A stretch of DNA of 19,077 bases from an uncultured Mailhella sp. (GTDB lineage: Bacteria; Desulfobacterota; Desulfovibrionia; Desulfovibrionales; Desulfovibrionaceae), in contig CAOMFZ010000018.1 in assembly GCA_948482415.1 (NCBI GenBank), positions 1 to 19,077 of the forward strand, written 5' to 3'. The notes beneath the pieces were generated by a model, which worked only from the letters and a program-made list of their open reading frames with translations, was not told where the DNA came from and ran no database searches. Shown here one piece after another: positions 5,904-13,550 of this stretch. A program made the position numbers and the translations under genes. Numbering within the stretch: position 1 is the first letter of the stretch; each line of letters begins with the position of its first letter.

Positions 5904-8059
5904 GCTCCGACATTCACTTCCGGCAGCAGGGCAAGCACGGTTATGGGCAGCGGAACATCACTCATCAGGCAGGCATAGCTTTGTTTTTCATAGCCTTGCG
6001 CCGCCCGCATAAAGGCATATTTTGTCTGTAAGCTGACAGCCTCGCCCGGTTTTTCGTTTCTGCGCCATTTTACTTCGTCCATCTGCTCAAACTGCGTACC
6101 GATTTTGGCATAGTTCGTATTCCGAAAATACACGCCAATGCCTTGCACATGCTTATATTTTCCCTGTGTGCCGCCATAGGCGTTTTCTGCTTCAAGCGGC
6201 ATGCTCATGAGCTTTGCGGTATACGCCAAACCCACTGTGATATCGCTTGCCTCATAGCCAATATCAATACCAACTATCTGTTTTTGTTCACCGTTTTGCT
6301 CATAGAAAATTTCACGGACAATCTGCGGCGGACAGACTGCACCATTCGCCAAAATTGCCGCTTCCCGTCCCAGCAAATGTTCCAAGCCGCCCACATAGCG
6401 AATCTTTTTCCCGTTATGCTCGCAGGCATGATACGAAAGCCCGGCATCTACATAGAACAAATACGGCGTATTATCCTGTCCGCTTTTTGCCCTGCTTTCA
6501 AAATTATCAGTCTGTTCTCTCTGCACACAGCAATTTTCCATGCGTTCAAGGAAATATTTTTTTTCGTCCTGAATTTCCCGCTCCGTCACCACAAAAACCT
6601 CATCAGCAAAGGAAGAGGGCAGCGTGCATACCGCCAAAAACTTTCCCTGTGTGCTGTGCCTGTGCCAGGCAAAAACTTCATGCTCGCGCAAAAAAGTATG
6701 TCCCAGCAAAAGCCCGTCATCACGCACACACCAAATAATGGAATCAGGGCTTTGCTGATACGCCCAGTCCGTCACAGCATGCTGTTCAAATAAATGCCCT
6801 GCAAGCACGGCATGGTCAGAACCGGAATAAGAGTCCGTACCAAAATCGTACATCAACTCCCGCATTTCCCTGTGCGTTCTGTTGATATGCAGAACACTGT
6901 TGCCCACAATGAGGGCAGGCAGTTCACTGGAGCCCCGATAGGACTGCGGCACAAGGGAAATATCTTCGGCTGTGAGCACCCCGGAACTGCTTTTGACTTC
7001 CCATTCAGTTCCGCCCGTGCCCACCAGCAAAGTACGCAGAGAAACCAGCCAATTTATCCGTGAAACTTCATTCCCTGCAATGCTGATTTCCATGGCATCA
7101 TCTGCCTTTGCGGGAGAAGAGCGAGTGAAAGATTCAAAATTGCCTGTGCGCGAAAACCACAGCGTCTGCGGACGCTTTTTTGAGCCTGCAAACACAAGAC
7201 GCTGCTGATAAAAACAAACACAGGAGGGATAATTGCCGTCCACAAAGGGATTATCCGCTTCCGGCGGACAGTCCGTCATATCCGGGGCAATATTTTTGGC
7301 ATCAAAAGCAGGTTTCAGGCTGCTGCCTATATAACCGTATTTTCCGTTCTTTTCCTGATAAATGCGGTATTCTGCTGCATTTTCACATGCCTGCCATGAA
7401 AGTTTCGGATAACAGGTTTGGCGCAGATTTTCCGGTCCCTGCACTGACGCCGCTGAGCTTGCCAGACTTTCCTCGCCTGTTTCGCTGACCTGCGTCACCA
7501 CATAGGACCAATATCGTTTTCCTGCCCCGTCACTGTTTTTTTCATTGTCTGTGCGCACATCGTAAAGTGCCGCTTTCAAATTTGCAGGCGGCACCGCTTT
7601 CGGACTAAAATCAAGCTCTTCCAGCGTCCAGCGGTCATGGGCAAAGCGGCAAAGTTTATAGGGAGCAAAGTCTTCACTGACCAGATAAACAACATCTGCG
7701 CTTTGCACAAAACCCATTTTTCTTGCCACTTCATACGAAAAAGGCGTCTCTATTTCATAGGGACTGCCGCCCGCATCAAGCACCTGCCCCTCACGGGTGA
7801 AGATGGAAAGTTTCTTATCGCTCCATGCCAGCACATAGGTTTCAGCAGAGGAAAAAATAAAGGGCATGAGCCGTGTTTTTCCTGAAAGTTCCGCAAGATA
7901 ACGCAGACCGCTGCGTTTGCTGGCGCCTCCGTGAGGGTGAACCAGCATATTTTCCAAAAGACTGCACCCTGTATGATACCGTGCCAAATCCACCCGCACC
8001 GCAAGCGAAGGCGAAAGCTCACCTGCTGTAAAACTGCTTTGAAAACCATAAAAAGCCAT
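5900..8059 (-). CDS. Tail nozzle / tail tubular protein B-like (T7 gp12 type)
   Basis: 719 aa, comparable to T7 gp12 (794 aa). The N-terminus FQSSFTAGELSPSLAVRVDLARYHTGC, then ENMLVHPHGGASKRSGLRYLAEL, is the typical opening of podovirus nozzle/stabilisation proteins. AEYRIYQEKNGKYGYIG (about 228-244) and the region from about 280 to 470, including QQRLVFAG and WFSRTGNFESF, also fit that family. It should form the hexameric nozzle at the tail tip that seals DNA and carries fibres. Its ATG overlaps the adaptor stop by one base (TAATG). The last 18 codons are duplicated downstream by a 56-bp direct repeat; the gene itself is intact. Confidence 0.9.
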   Translation of the reverse strand: MAFYGFQSSFTAGELSPSLAVRVDLARYHTGCSLLENMLVHPHGGASKRSGLRYLAELSGKTRLMPFIFSSAETYVLAWSDKKLSIFTREGQVLDAGGSPYEIETPFSYEVARKMGFVQSADVVYLVSEDFAPYKLCRFAHDRWTLEELDFSPKAVPPANLKAALYDVRTDNEKNSDGAGKRYWSYVVTQVSETGEESLASSAASVQGPENLRQTCYPKLSWQACENAAEYRIYQEKNGKYGYIGSSLKPAFDAKNIAPDMTDCPPEADNPFVDGNYPSCVCFYQQRLVFAGSKKRPQTLWFSRTGNFESFTRSSPAKADDAMEISIAGNEVSRINWLVSLRTLLVGTGGTEWEVKSSSGVLTAEDISLVPQSYRGSSELPALIVGNSVLHINRTHREMRELMYDFGTDSYSGSDHAVLAGHLFEQHAVTDWAYQQSPDSIIWCVRDDGLLLGHTFLREHEVFAWHRHSTQGKFLAVCTLPSSFADEVFVVTEREIQDEKKYFLERMENCCVQREQTDNFESRAKSGQDNTPYLFYVDAGLSYHACEHNGKKIRYVGGLEHLLGREAAILANGAVCPPQIVREIFYEQNGEQKQIVGIDIGYEASDITVGLAYTAKLMSMPLEAENAYGGTQGKYKHVQGIGVYFRNTNYAKIGTQFEQMDEVKWRRNEKPGEAVSLQTKYAFMRAAQGYEKQSYACLMSDVPLPITVLALLPEVNVGA
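5904..5959 (-). repeat. 56-bp direct repeat, copy 2 (genuine nozzle-gene 3' end)
   Basis: Matches 5678-5733 base for base with a period of 226 bp. This copy encodes the real C-terminus (...PEVNVGA) and is followed by TAA at 5900-5902. The bases flanking the repeat differ on both sides between copies, so its ends are sharp. Confidence 0.9.
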
Positions 8060-8697
8060 TATTTCCGTGCCTCCAGATACCGGGATTTATGCACAGCCAA
8101 AGCCCCCTCTCTGCAATCCGCGCTTTTGGCTTTTTCAAAGGCACGGCTTGCCATCTCCTGTAAACTCTGCACCAAGCCTGCCGCTCCGCCAAGGCTCAGG
8201 CAAAGTTCACTTGCCAGCTGCCACGCAAAGGCGTCAGTAAAAAGGCTGTCCCAAATACCCGGGTCATCGGCATAGCTTGTGCAGGTCAAAACCGCCTTGG
8301 GGCAGGACGTGACAATAACCTTTGTGCCGTCGGCAATCCGCTCCACAGTATAGTCAAAGCTCTCCGTATAATAATTTCCCTTTCTGCCCATGACCGGATT
8401 AATGGCTAAAATCTGCATGCATTCTTCGGGATATTGGTAATACTGCAAAGTCTGATACAAGATATTGTCTTTGAAAACACTTTCCGCCGCACCTGCACCC
8501 AAAAGGGCAAGGGCAATTTCTTTGACCGCAAAATGCCACGGATAGGAGCGCAGCGCAGCTTTCAGCACATGGGGAAACTTTATGGCACATTGCCGTGCTT
8601 CTGTGCTTGCTTCGCCAAGGCTGGTGATTTGGGCAATGCTGTGTCCGCCCATACGGCTCAAGGCTAAATTACAGACATCAACTTGTGATAACGCCAT
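8059..8697 (-). CDS. Tail adaptor / tail tubular protein A-like (T7 gp11 type)
   Basis: 212 aa, near T7 gp11 (196 aa). It starts ALSQVDVCNLALSRMGGHSIAQITSLGEASTEARQCAIKFPHVLKAALRSYPWHFA, the classic opening of gp11/P22 gp4-type adaptor proteins (N-x-A-L-x-x-x-G, then E-A-R-x-C, then the S-Y-P-W motif). The product should form a dodecameric ring joining portal to nozzle. The start has GAGGAAGT directly upstream of the ATG. It is the first tail gene and follows a 285-bp non-coding gap after the cement protein gene, the largest gap in the late operon. Confidence 0.9.
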   Translation of the reverse strand: MALSQVDVCNLALSRMGGHSIAQITSLGEASTEARQCAIKFPHVLKAALRSYPWHFAVKEIALALLGAGAAESVFKDNILYQTLQYYQYPEECMQILAINPVMGRKGNYYTESFDYTVERIADGTKVIVTSCPKAVLTCTSYADDPGIWDSLFTDAFAWQLASELCLSLGGAAGLVQSLQEMASRAFEKAKSADCREGALAVHKSRYLEARK

Positions 8698-8982
8698 ACT
8701 TCCTCTTTTTTTATTTTTTCTTTTTCTTTGGGGGTGATAATCATCTCTGCTGCCGCTGCTTTAGTCGTTGTGACGCAGGAAACTACGAATAAAGACAGTA
8801 TCTATAAAGCAATGGCTTGTGACTATTAACCACTGTCTTTATCTGTACGGCTCGTTTTCTCGCCTACAGCTAAAGCATCCGTAAGCCAACAAGTTGGCAA
8901 CGGCTACCGCACCCCAACCCCCCGTATCGCTTGTCCTTATAAAATAAAGACAAGAAATGATTTTTAGCCTTGCCCGTAAATT
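8698..8982 (-). ncRNA. Candidate structured RNA in the head-tail gene gap
   Basis: 285 bp without a supported gene. Pairings visible by eye: TGCTTTAG/CTAAAGCA (8757-8764 with 8870-8877) closing a junction; inside it ATAAAGACAGT/ACTGTCTTTAT (8789-8799 with 8832-8842) and CTGTA-GGC/GCC-TACAG (8843-8869). Outside it are CCGT-GCCAAC/GTTGGC-ACGG (8879-8903) and CTTGTCCTTAT/ATAAAGACAAG (8930-8954). The last is weaker on the plus strand (one C-A mismatch) and complete on the minus strand with a G-U pair, favouring a minus-strand transcript. No known RNA family is recognised. Confidence 0.4.
8914..8954 (-). repeat. Interspersed repeat C, divergent copy
   Basis: Read on the minus strand: an 11-bp-arm hairpin with a 3-nt loop (8930-8954), then GCGAT, two bases, then G-runs (GGGGGGTTGGGG). 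This is the same order as the copy at 13487-13544 (hairpin, GCGAT, two bases, GGGGGTATGGGG). Sequence identity is partial but the architecture matches. Confidence 0.55.
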
Positions 8983-9399
8983 TTAGCCTTGTCTGTCCAG
9001 CACAAGCCCTGCGGTGATTGCCCCTTTCACGGCTGCACCCTGCGTTTCAGCGCCTGCATCTATTTCATAATACACGCGCAGATATTTGCCTGCCTTTGGA
9101 GGTAAAGAGCCAAAAACAAGGGAACAGGGCTTTGCCACATCTTTCAGGGCAAGAGTTTGACTTGACAAAATTGTCTGCCAGTCGCTTTCTGCCAAATCAG
9201 CCACGGATTTATCTGCATTGGAAGACTGGATATGCACAGTCAGGGTTTCAATCCCTGCAAAGCCTTCAACCACCTGTACAGTGGGGAAAACGGGCATGCC
9301 TGTGCCTTCCATGCCGCCAAGGTCAAGAATATTGTCAGATGCCTCGCTCTTGGTGATTTTCTGGGCATGGGAAAAAAGTAATGCTTTATCTAAATACAT
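8983..9399 (-). CDS. Bbp16-like capsid cement (decoration) protein
   Basis: 138 aa. It reads MYLDKALLFSHAQ...ASDNILDLGG, then a beta-rich body (VQVVEGFAGIETLTVHIQSS; AGKYLRVYYEID) ending GAITAGLVLDRQG. This is the layout of Bbp16-family cement proteins of Bordetella phage BPP-1 and epsilon15 gp10-type decoration proteins, which staple the capsid lattice at its two-fold axes. The gene directly follows the matching capsid gene, as in those phages. Start ATG with AAGGAAAATCC upstream. Confidence 0.85.
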   Translation of the reverse strand: MYLDKALLFSHAQKITKSEASDNILDLGGMEGTGMPVFPTVQVVEGFAGIETLTVHIQSSNADKSVADLAESDWQTILSSQTLALKDVAKPCSLVFGSLPPKAGKYLRVYYEIDAGAETQGAAVKGAITAGLVLDRQG

Positions 9400-9455
9400 G
9401 GATTTTCCTTTTTATTTTGAATGGTTATACAGTATTATCACGAAATCATCTGCCT

Positions 9456-10454
9456 TTACACAAGCGCTTCCTCGTTATTGCGAAGCGCGTCCACACGGCG
9501 GATAGGAATACCAAGGAAATGGGTCACGGGCTTGCCCTCGATTTGTTCAATGGAAAGCTGGACATTGGCTTTTTCCATTGCCATAATATCAAGGATAGTC
9601 TTGACATCTCTGTTCATGTACCACGCCATTTGCGCCTTGCCTGCTGACGGAATTTTATTGGCGGCTGCAATCATAAGGCGGATAAGGTTGGTGCCTGCGT
9701 TTTGGGTTGTGCCGTTGATAATGTCCGCAAAACTTGCCGTATCAATATTGCAGATGCGCACGGCATAGCGCCAGTCGCGCAGTGACAGACCGCAGTCCCA
9801 CTTGAAATGACTGCGGTAGCCTTGATAATGCCCGCCGTTATCGTCAATAAGGGTTTGTTCGCCAAGGTCTTTGATTTGCAGACCTGCCTGAGAACCCTTA
9901 GGGAAAATGCCGTGCATGGTATTTTCACCCCAGCCGCAAAGCCAGACAGACGTATTGTTTTTGCCTGTACCGCCAAAATTGAGCACGTTTTCAGCACTGT
10001 CAAAGCCGGAAAGGGCATTATAACGGGGACTCAAGCCCATAAATTTTTGCGGCTCTTCATAGGTATTGCCATAAAAAAGAGTCTTTGCCATTTCCTGATT
10101 CATGGCTTCCACAAAGCCTGCTTCTTCGCTCATGCGCCAGTCCGCGCTTGCGCCGTTTAAATCCGCAAGGGATTTATCCACTTCGGCATAGGCTTCAAGC
10201 ATGCCGCAGCTGTCGTCCACACTTTTGGTGGTGCTTTTGCTCGGCTGTACGCCATAATTCAAAAGGCGCCATGTGGCAGAGGGAAGACCTGTGCGGATAG
10301 TGGTTCTGTGCCCTGTGGGCAAATTGCCCTCAAGCCAGAGCGCGTCTTCCAAAATTTCATTGGTCTGCGCCATGATTTCTACCAATTTGGCGATTTTGCC
10401 TGTGCTGTCAAAACGTTTTGCACAATCAAGCAAGGTTACTGCATTTGCACTCAT
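9456..10454 (-). CDS. Major capsid protein, epsilon15 gp7 / BPP-1 Bbp17 type
   Basis: 332 aa, the usual size for this family. N-terminal NAVTLLDCAKRFDSTGKIAKLVEIMAQTNEILEDALWLEGN leads into PTGHRTTIRTGLPSATWRLLNYGVQPSKSTT, typical of gp7-like HK97-fold capsid proteins of short-tailed phages. Later come FYGNTYEEPQKFMGLSPRYNAL and a C-terminal FLGIPIRRVDALRNNEEALV. It would form the icosahedral shell over the scaffold. A strong AAGGAG lies upstream of the ATG. Scaffold upstream and cement protein downstream confirm the assignment. Confidence 0.93.
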   Translation of the reverse strand: MSANAVTLLDCAKRFDSTGKIAKLVEIMAQTNEILEDALWLEGNLPTGHRTTIRTGLPSATWRLLNYGVQPSKSTTKSVDDSCGMLEAYAEVDKSLADLNGASADWRMSEEAGFVEAMNQEMAKTLFYGNTYEEPQKFMGLSPRYNALSGFDSAENVLNFGGTGKNNTSVWLCGWGENTMHGIFPKGSQAGLQIKDLGEQTLIDDNGGHYQGYRSHFKWDCGLSLRDWRYAVRICNIDTASFADIINGTTQNAGTNLIRLMIAAANKIPSAGKAQMAWYMNRDVKTILDIMAMEKANVQLSIEQIEGKPVTHFLGIPIRRVDALRNNEEALV

Positions 10455-10502
10455 TGTTACTCCTTATGTTAATTGTTGTAAAAAATCAGTTCCTGTAACA
10501 GA

Positions 10503-11213
10503 TTATTCATTGCCTTTTACCATGGACGGATAAAAAAGCTCGGCGGCAGATCGTTCTTCAGGGCTTTCCTTTGCCTTGGGCATTTCCTTTTCAGCAAGCG
10601 CCTTGCCTACACGGTACATAAAACGCACCACTTCAGGGTGAGAGCCAAAACCAGTGTCATTGAGGATTTTGGCAAGAGAGCCGTCGTCAAAACGCAAAAC
10701 AGCCGCCCGCGCATAGCGCATATTGTCATGGAAGCCCATACCGCCAAATTCGCTGTCTTCCTCGCAGGCTTTCTGCATGGATTTTAAAAGCTCTTCCTGT
10801 TCCTGACTTTGCTTTTTGCTTTGCCCCAACACATATTTTTCATAAAACTGTGCCATGAGCCGTGCATTTTCAAGGCTCATTTTCTGCTCAAAGGCAAAGC
10901 GCCTGAACTCGTCAATGAGCATGGTGTCCACCACGGTTTCAGGGGAAAACTGGAACACATAATCATCAGGACCGGTCAGCAAAGCTTTTGTGAGCAGGGT
11001 GTCTTGCTGTGCCGCTGCTGCCGGTGCTATATTTTGTACAGGACTGACCTCTGCCTGTACAGTCGGTACAGCTTGTTCCGCAGGTACTGCGGGAGCAGGA
11101 TTTACCTGTGCCGCCGGATTTTGCCCGTTTAAACGTCCTGTTTGCGGGCTTACCCCTTGATTTTCCGCCGCAGGACTGATTTGCGGGCGAATAATAATTT
11201 CTGTTTCTGCCAT
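10503..11213 (-). CDS. Capsid scaffolding protein (T7 gp9-like role)
   Basis: 236 aa. The first 70 residues are Pro/Ala/Gln/Val-rich and probably disordered. The middle (about 85-150, DDYVFQFSPETVVDTMLIDEFRRFAFEQKMSLENARLMAQFYEKYV) matches the scaffold pattern of podoviruses, followed by charged helices (SKKQSQEQEELLKSMQKACEED) and a C-terminal helix-rich part. Such proteins guide procapsid assembly and then leave. AAGGAG precedes the ATG. It sits directly before the capsid gene, as expected. No protease domain is visible. Confidence 0.8.
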   Translation of the reverse strand: MAETEIIIRPQISPAAENQGVSPQTGRLNGQNPAAQVNPAPAVPAEQAVPTVQAEVSPVQNIAPAAAAQQDTLLTKALLTGPDDYVFQFSPETVVDTMLIDEFRRFAFEQKMSLENARLMAQFYEKYVLGQSKKQSQEQEELLKSMQKACEEDSEFGGMGFHDNMRYARAAVLRFDDGSLAKILNDTGFGSHPEVVRFMYRVGKALAEKEMPKAKESPEERSAAELFYPSMVKGNE

Positions 11214-11222
11214 AATTTCTCC

Positions 11223-11492
11223 TTATTCTTGTTCCTGGATTTGGATAAGATACTTTGCGCCAAGGGCATACAGGCGGTGATAAAGCATGAGCCCAAGACT
11301 GCGTTTGCCCTCAAGATAGGCATAGAGATGAGGATTTGCCACAGGGATTTCCTGAAAGACGCCCGCGGCAAGGAGCAGATCTTTCAAAAAGCGTCTGCCC
11401 TGTTCGCTTTGGATAATGAATTGTAAATCTGCCTGAAACTGCCCCGCCTGCGGCGCATTCTCCCTTTCCTGCCAGAATTCTTTTTGTTTCAT
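11223..11492 (-). CDS. Bbp19-family small phage protein
   Basis: 89 aa. Core GRRFLKDLLLAAGVFQEIPVANPHLYAYLEGKRSLGLMLYHRLYALG matches Bbp19-like proteins (R-x-F-L, then C/A-G-[VI]-F, then the G-x-R-x-[VL]-G-L-x-L motif). They are encoded between portal and scaffold in BPP-1-like phages. Function is not firmly established. Start ATG with AAAGGAT upstream, 3 bp after the portal stop. Confidence 0.8.
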   Translation of the reverse strand: MKQKEFWQERENAPQAGQFQADLQFIIQSEQGRRFLKDLLLAAGVFQEIPVANPHLYAYLEGKRSLGLMLYHRLYALGAKYLIQIQEQE

Positions 11493-11495
11493 GAT

Positions 11496-13208
11496 TTATC
11501 CTTTTTCTGCTTCTGTTCCGTCATTTTCTGTTCCGTCATTGGCGTCAGTTTCCTGCAAACTTTGAGCTAATGAAGCGGCAAGATTTTTGCCCTCTAAATC
11601 CACTTCACTGAGAATTTTTGCCGTGGACGCGCCTTTTTCCAACATTTGCCATGTTTTCTGCTCCTGCTCTGCCTTGGCGTTTTCTGCTCTTCTCTCTTCA
11701 CGCATAAGCGCAACCTCTTCCTTGCCCCGCAAAAGAGACAAAGGCACCCCAAGCAATTTGGCATTATGCACCAGCATTTCATCCAAATCCAAATTATCCA
11801 GCACTTGCGGGCTGATTTTTGCCAAATTGGCAGCAAAAGCCATAATGCTTTCAATGGCGCTGATGTCCGTGCTTTTCTGGGCGAGGGCAAGGCTTGACTG
11901 CATTTCAATTTCCCATTCCCGCCCCTGCAACAGCGGAGGCGTGGGAAGTATTTTGCCGTAGCGCTTCATAATTCCCAGCACGCGCTGAATAAGCGGCTGA
12001 AATAATTCACTGCGCAGCCGCTCTAAGGTGGGTCCCAGCATGAGCAGTTTTTCTGCGTTGCGCTCATAGACTTCTGTGGCTGTCATGCGTTTGTCGGACT
12101 GGGTCAAAAGCAAAAATAAATCCTTATAAAAATGCTCCCCGATTTGCTGACGGATTTGCTGTAAATACGCGTCCAGCGCCTGCAAATTTGCCTGTACCTG
12201 ATAGGTGGGAGTAATGGACGGCATTTGGCTGTTCATGTCCACAAAATTGGCAAAGCCGGGGCTGAGTGAAAATTCCCCGCCGGAATTTCGCAGGACATTC
12301 GATACATTCATGGGCGGATTAACTTCCAGTTCCAAAGCCTGCAGCCCGTCCTGCCGCATACGCTGAAGCATATGCACATCCGGCAGAGCGTCCATGCCGG
12401 GGCCGCGCCCGTACACGTCCTGCCCCGTCACATCCCAGCGCGGACAGCAGGCAGGAAATTCTTCGTAGCCGTCCTCTTCCAGCAGAAAATTGCCCTGCCC
12501 CTGCAAAACGTAATAGGACGCATAACGCCGGTTGCGTGCGTCAATCTTATTGGGGTCATAGTGTGCACGCGGCTCAATGGCATGAATTACGGTAAAGGTC
12601 TGCAAACTGTCTTGTTCCGCAAGTTCCTTTATCCGTTCGGGATACGCGTCAAAGCGCTGCATAATCTGCCGAGCCGTCATGCTCATGGTATGATAGAGCG
12701 TATCCACACGCCCCCTGGCATCACAGTCAAGGTAATACTCGCCGACAGTTAAATTGCGGCAGCGGATTACCTCGTCCTGATCCTCTTCAATCAAAAAACA
12801 GGCAGTGCCAAAACCTGCCAGCTCGGCATAATGGGCATGGACCGACGGATAAAAATTTGAGCCTGAAAGCACCGCATGCACCCGCTCCTGCGTATCCTGA
12901 AGCCACTTGCCAATGCCCTCTGCCTGCTCCAATTCCTTGTCTTTCAAGGCAATGCGAAACCACGGACGGGCAGGAGAACTTAAGCCCCCATGCATGCCTG
13001 CTGCTAAAATGCGCAGTGCATACAGCGCCGTACTGTCCACAATTTCCCCGTGTTTTTTGAAGCCCTTATTGTGGCTTTCTGCCGACCATTTTCCCTTACT
13101 CGGAAGCATGAGCGCGGCAATTTCTTTCCACTGTTCTTCCCATGTGCGCCGTTCTTTTTCCAACTCATGAAAACGCCGCAAAACATGCTGAACACAATCA
13201 TTTTCCAT
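11496..13208 (-). CDS. Portal protein (head-to-tail connector, T7 gp8-like)
   Basis: 570 aa, near T7 gp8 (536 aa). The N-terminal pattern VQHVLRRFHELEKERRTWEEQWKEIAALMLP, then LRILAAGMHGGLSSPARPWFRI and GFGTACFLIEED, is typical of the bacteriophage head-to-tail connecting protein family. The VYGRGPGMDALPDVHMLQRM motif, with G-R-G-P and the following helix, is also diagnostic. The C-terminal part is a long charged helix, consistent with the portal barrel. It forms the dodecameric ring through which terminase pumps DNA. GGGGCGG lies upstream of the ATG, 12 bp after the small upstream gene. Confidence 0.95.
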   Translation of the reverse strand: MENDCVQHVLRRFHELEKERRTWEEQWKEIAALMLPSKGKWSAESHNKGFKKHGEIVDSTALYALRILAAGMHGGLSSPARPWFRIALKDKELEQAEGIGKWLQDTQERVHAVLSGSNFYPSVHAHYAELAGFGTACFLIEEDQDEVIRCRNLTVGEYYLDCDARGRVDTLYHTMSMTARQIMQRFDAYPERIKELAEQDSLQTFTVIHAIEPRAHYDPNKIDARNRRYASYYVLQGQGNFLLEEDGYEEFPACCPRWDVTGQDVYGRGPGMDALPDVHMLQRMRQDGLQALELEVNPPMNVSNVLRNSGGEFSLSPGFANFVDMNSQMPSITPTYQVQANLQALDAYLQQIRQQIGEHFYKDLFLLLTQSDKRMTATEVYERNAEKLLMLGPTLERLRSELFQPLIQRVLGIMKRYGKILPTPPLLQGREWEIEMQSSLALAQKSTDISAIESIMAFAANLAKISPQVLDNLDLDEMLVHNAKLLGVPLSLLRGKEEVALMREERRAENAKAEQEQKTWQMLEKGASTAKILSEVDLEGKNLAASLAQSLQETDANDGTENDGTEAEKG

Positions 13209-13220
13209 AGCACCGCCCCG

Positions 13221-13436
13221 TTAACCGCCAAGCAAAGTTTTTTTCCGGCTGTTTGCAGAACTTTCCAAACCCGAACCGCCGGTCAGTACTGTTTTTGAAT
13301 GCCCCAGCGCACCGGCGCGTCTGCGTCTTTCCTCGTCCCCTGCCTGTTTTACGCTCTTGTCAGCTTCCACCGGTGCAGGAGCAGGGATTTCCACTTCTGC
13401 TGCCGGCGCCGAATAATGTTTTCCTCCGCCGCCCAT
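13221..13436 (-). CDS. Short Gly/Ala/Pro-rich phage protein before portal
   Basis: 71 aa. It starts MGGGGK, has an Ala/Pro/Glu-rich linker (APAAEVEIPAPAPVEAD), an Arg block DEERRRRAGALG, then SKTVLTGGSGLESSANSRKKTLLGG. Small proteins with this layout (Gly-rich start, ERRR block, T-x-L-T-G-G and KTLLG at the end) are common just upstream of podovirus portal genes. Their function is unknown to me. GGAGG precedes the ATG at ideal spacing. The basic block and flexible start suggest a structural or nucleic-acid-binding accessory. Confidence 0.75.
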   Translation of the reverse strand: MGGGGKHYSAPAAEVEIPAPAPVEADKSVKQAGDEERRRRAGALGHSKTVLTGGSGLESSANSRKKTLLGG

Positions 13437-13486
13437 AATAACCTCCTTTTATCTTGTTCCTGTTTTCAAATAATAATACTCAACTT

Positions 13487-13544
13487 CTTGTTTTTATGAA
13501 ATAAAAACAAGCGATGAGGGGGTATGGGGGAAATCATTTCCCCC
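13487..13544 (+). repeat. Interspersed repeat C, full copy
   Basis: CTTGTTTTTAT-GAA-ATAAAAACAAG (13487-13511, perfect 11-bp stem) runs into GCGATGA, then GGGGGTATGGGG and a second hairpin GGGGGAAA-TCA-TTTCCCCC (13526-13544). The last 26 bp (13519-13544) recur exactly, inverted, at 19052-19077 beyond glnS, and the hairpin-GCGAT-G-run order recurs at 8914-8954. There is no U-run after either hairpin on the minus strand, so it does not look like an ordinary terminator despite lying between operon genes. Confidence 0.75.
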
Positions 13545-13550
13545 AAAAAA

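Noticed and set aside
5674..5913. 79-codon minus-strand frame through element B ending like the nozzle protein
   Set aside because: Its start lies inside the end of the nozzle gene and the middle is repeat sequence. The matching C-terminus is explained by the 56-bp duplication.
13487..13544. Rho-independent terminator between the GNAT-like and portal-side genes
   Set aside because: The hairpins are strong but neither is followed by a U-run on the transcribed strand. The segment matches an interspersed repeat, and a stop here would cut off all later structural genes.
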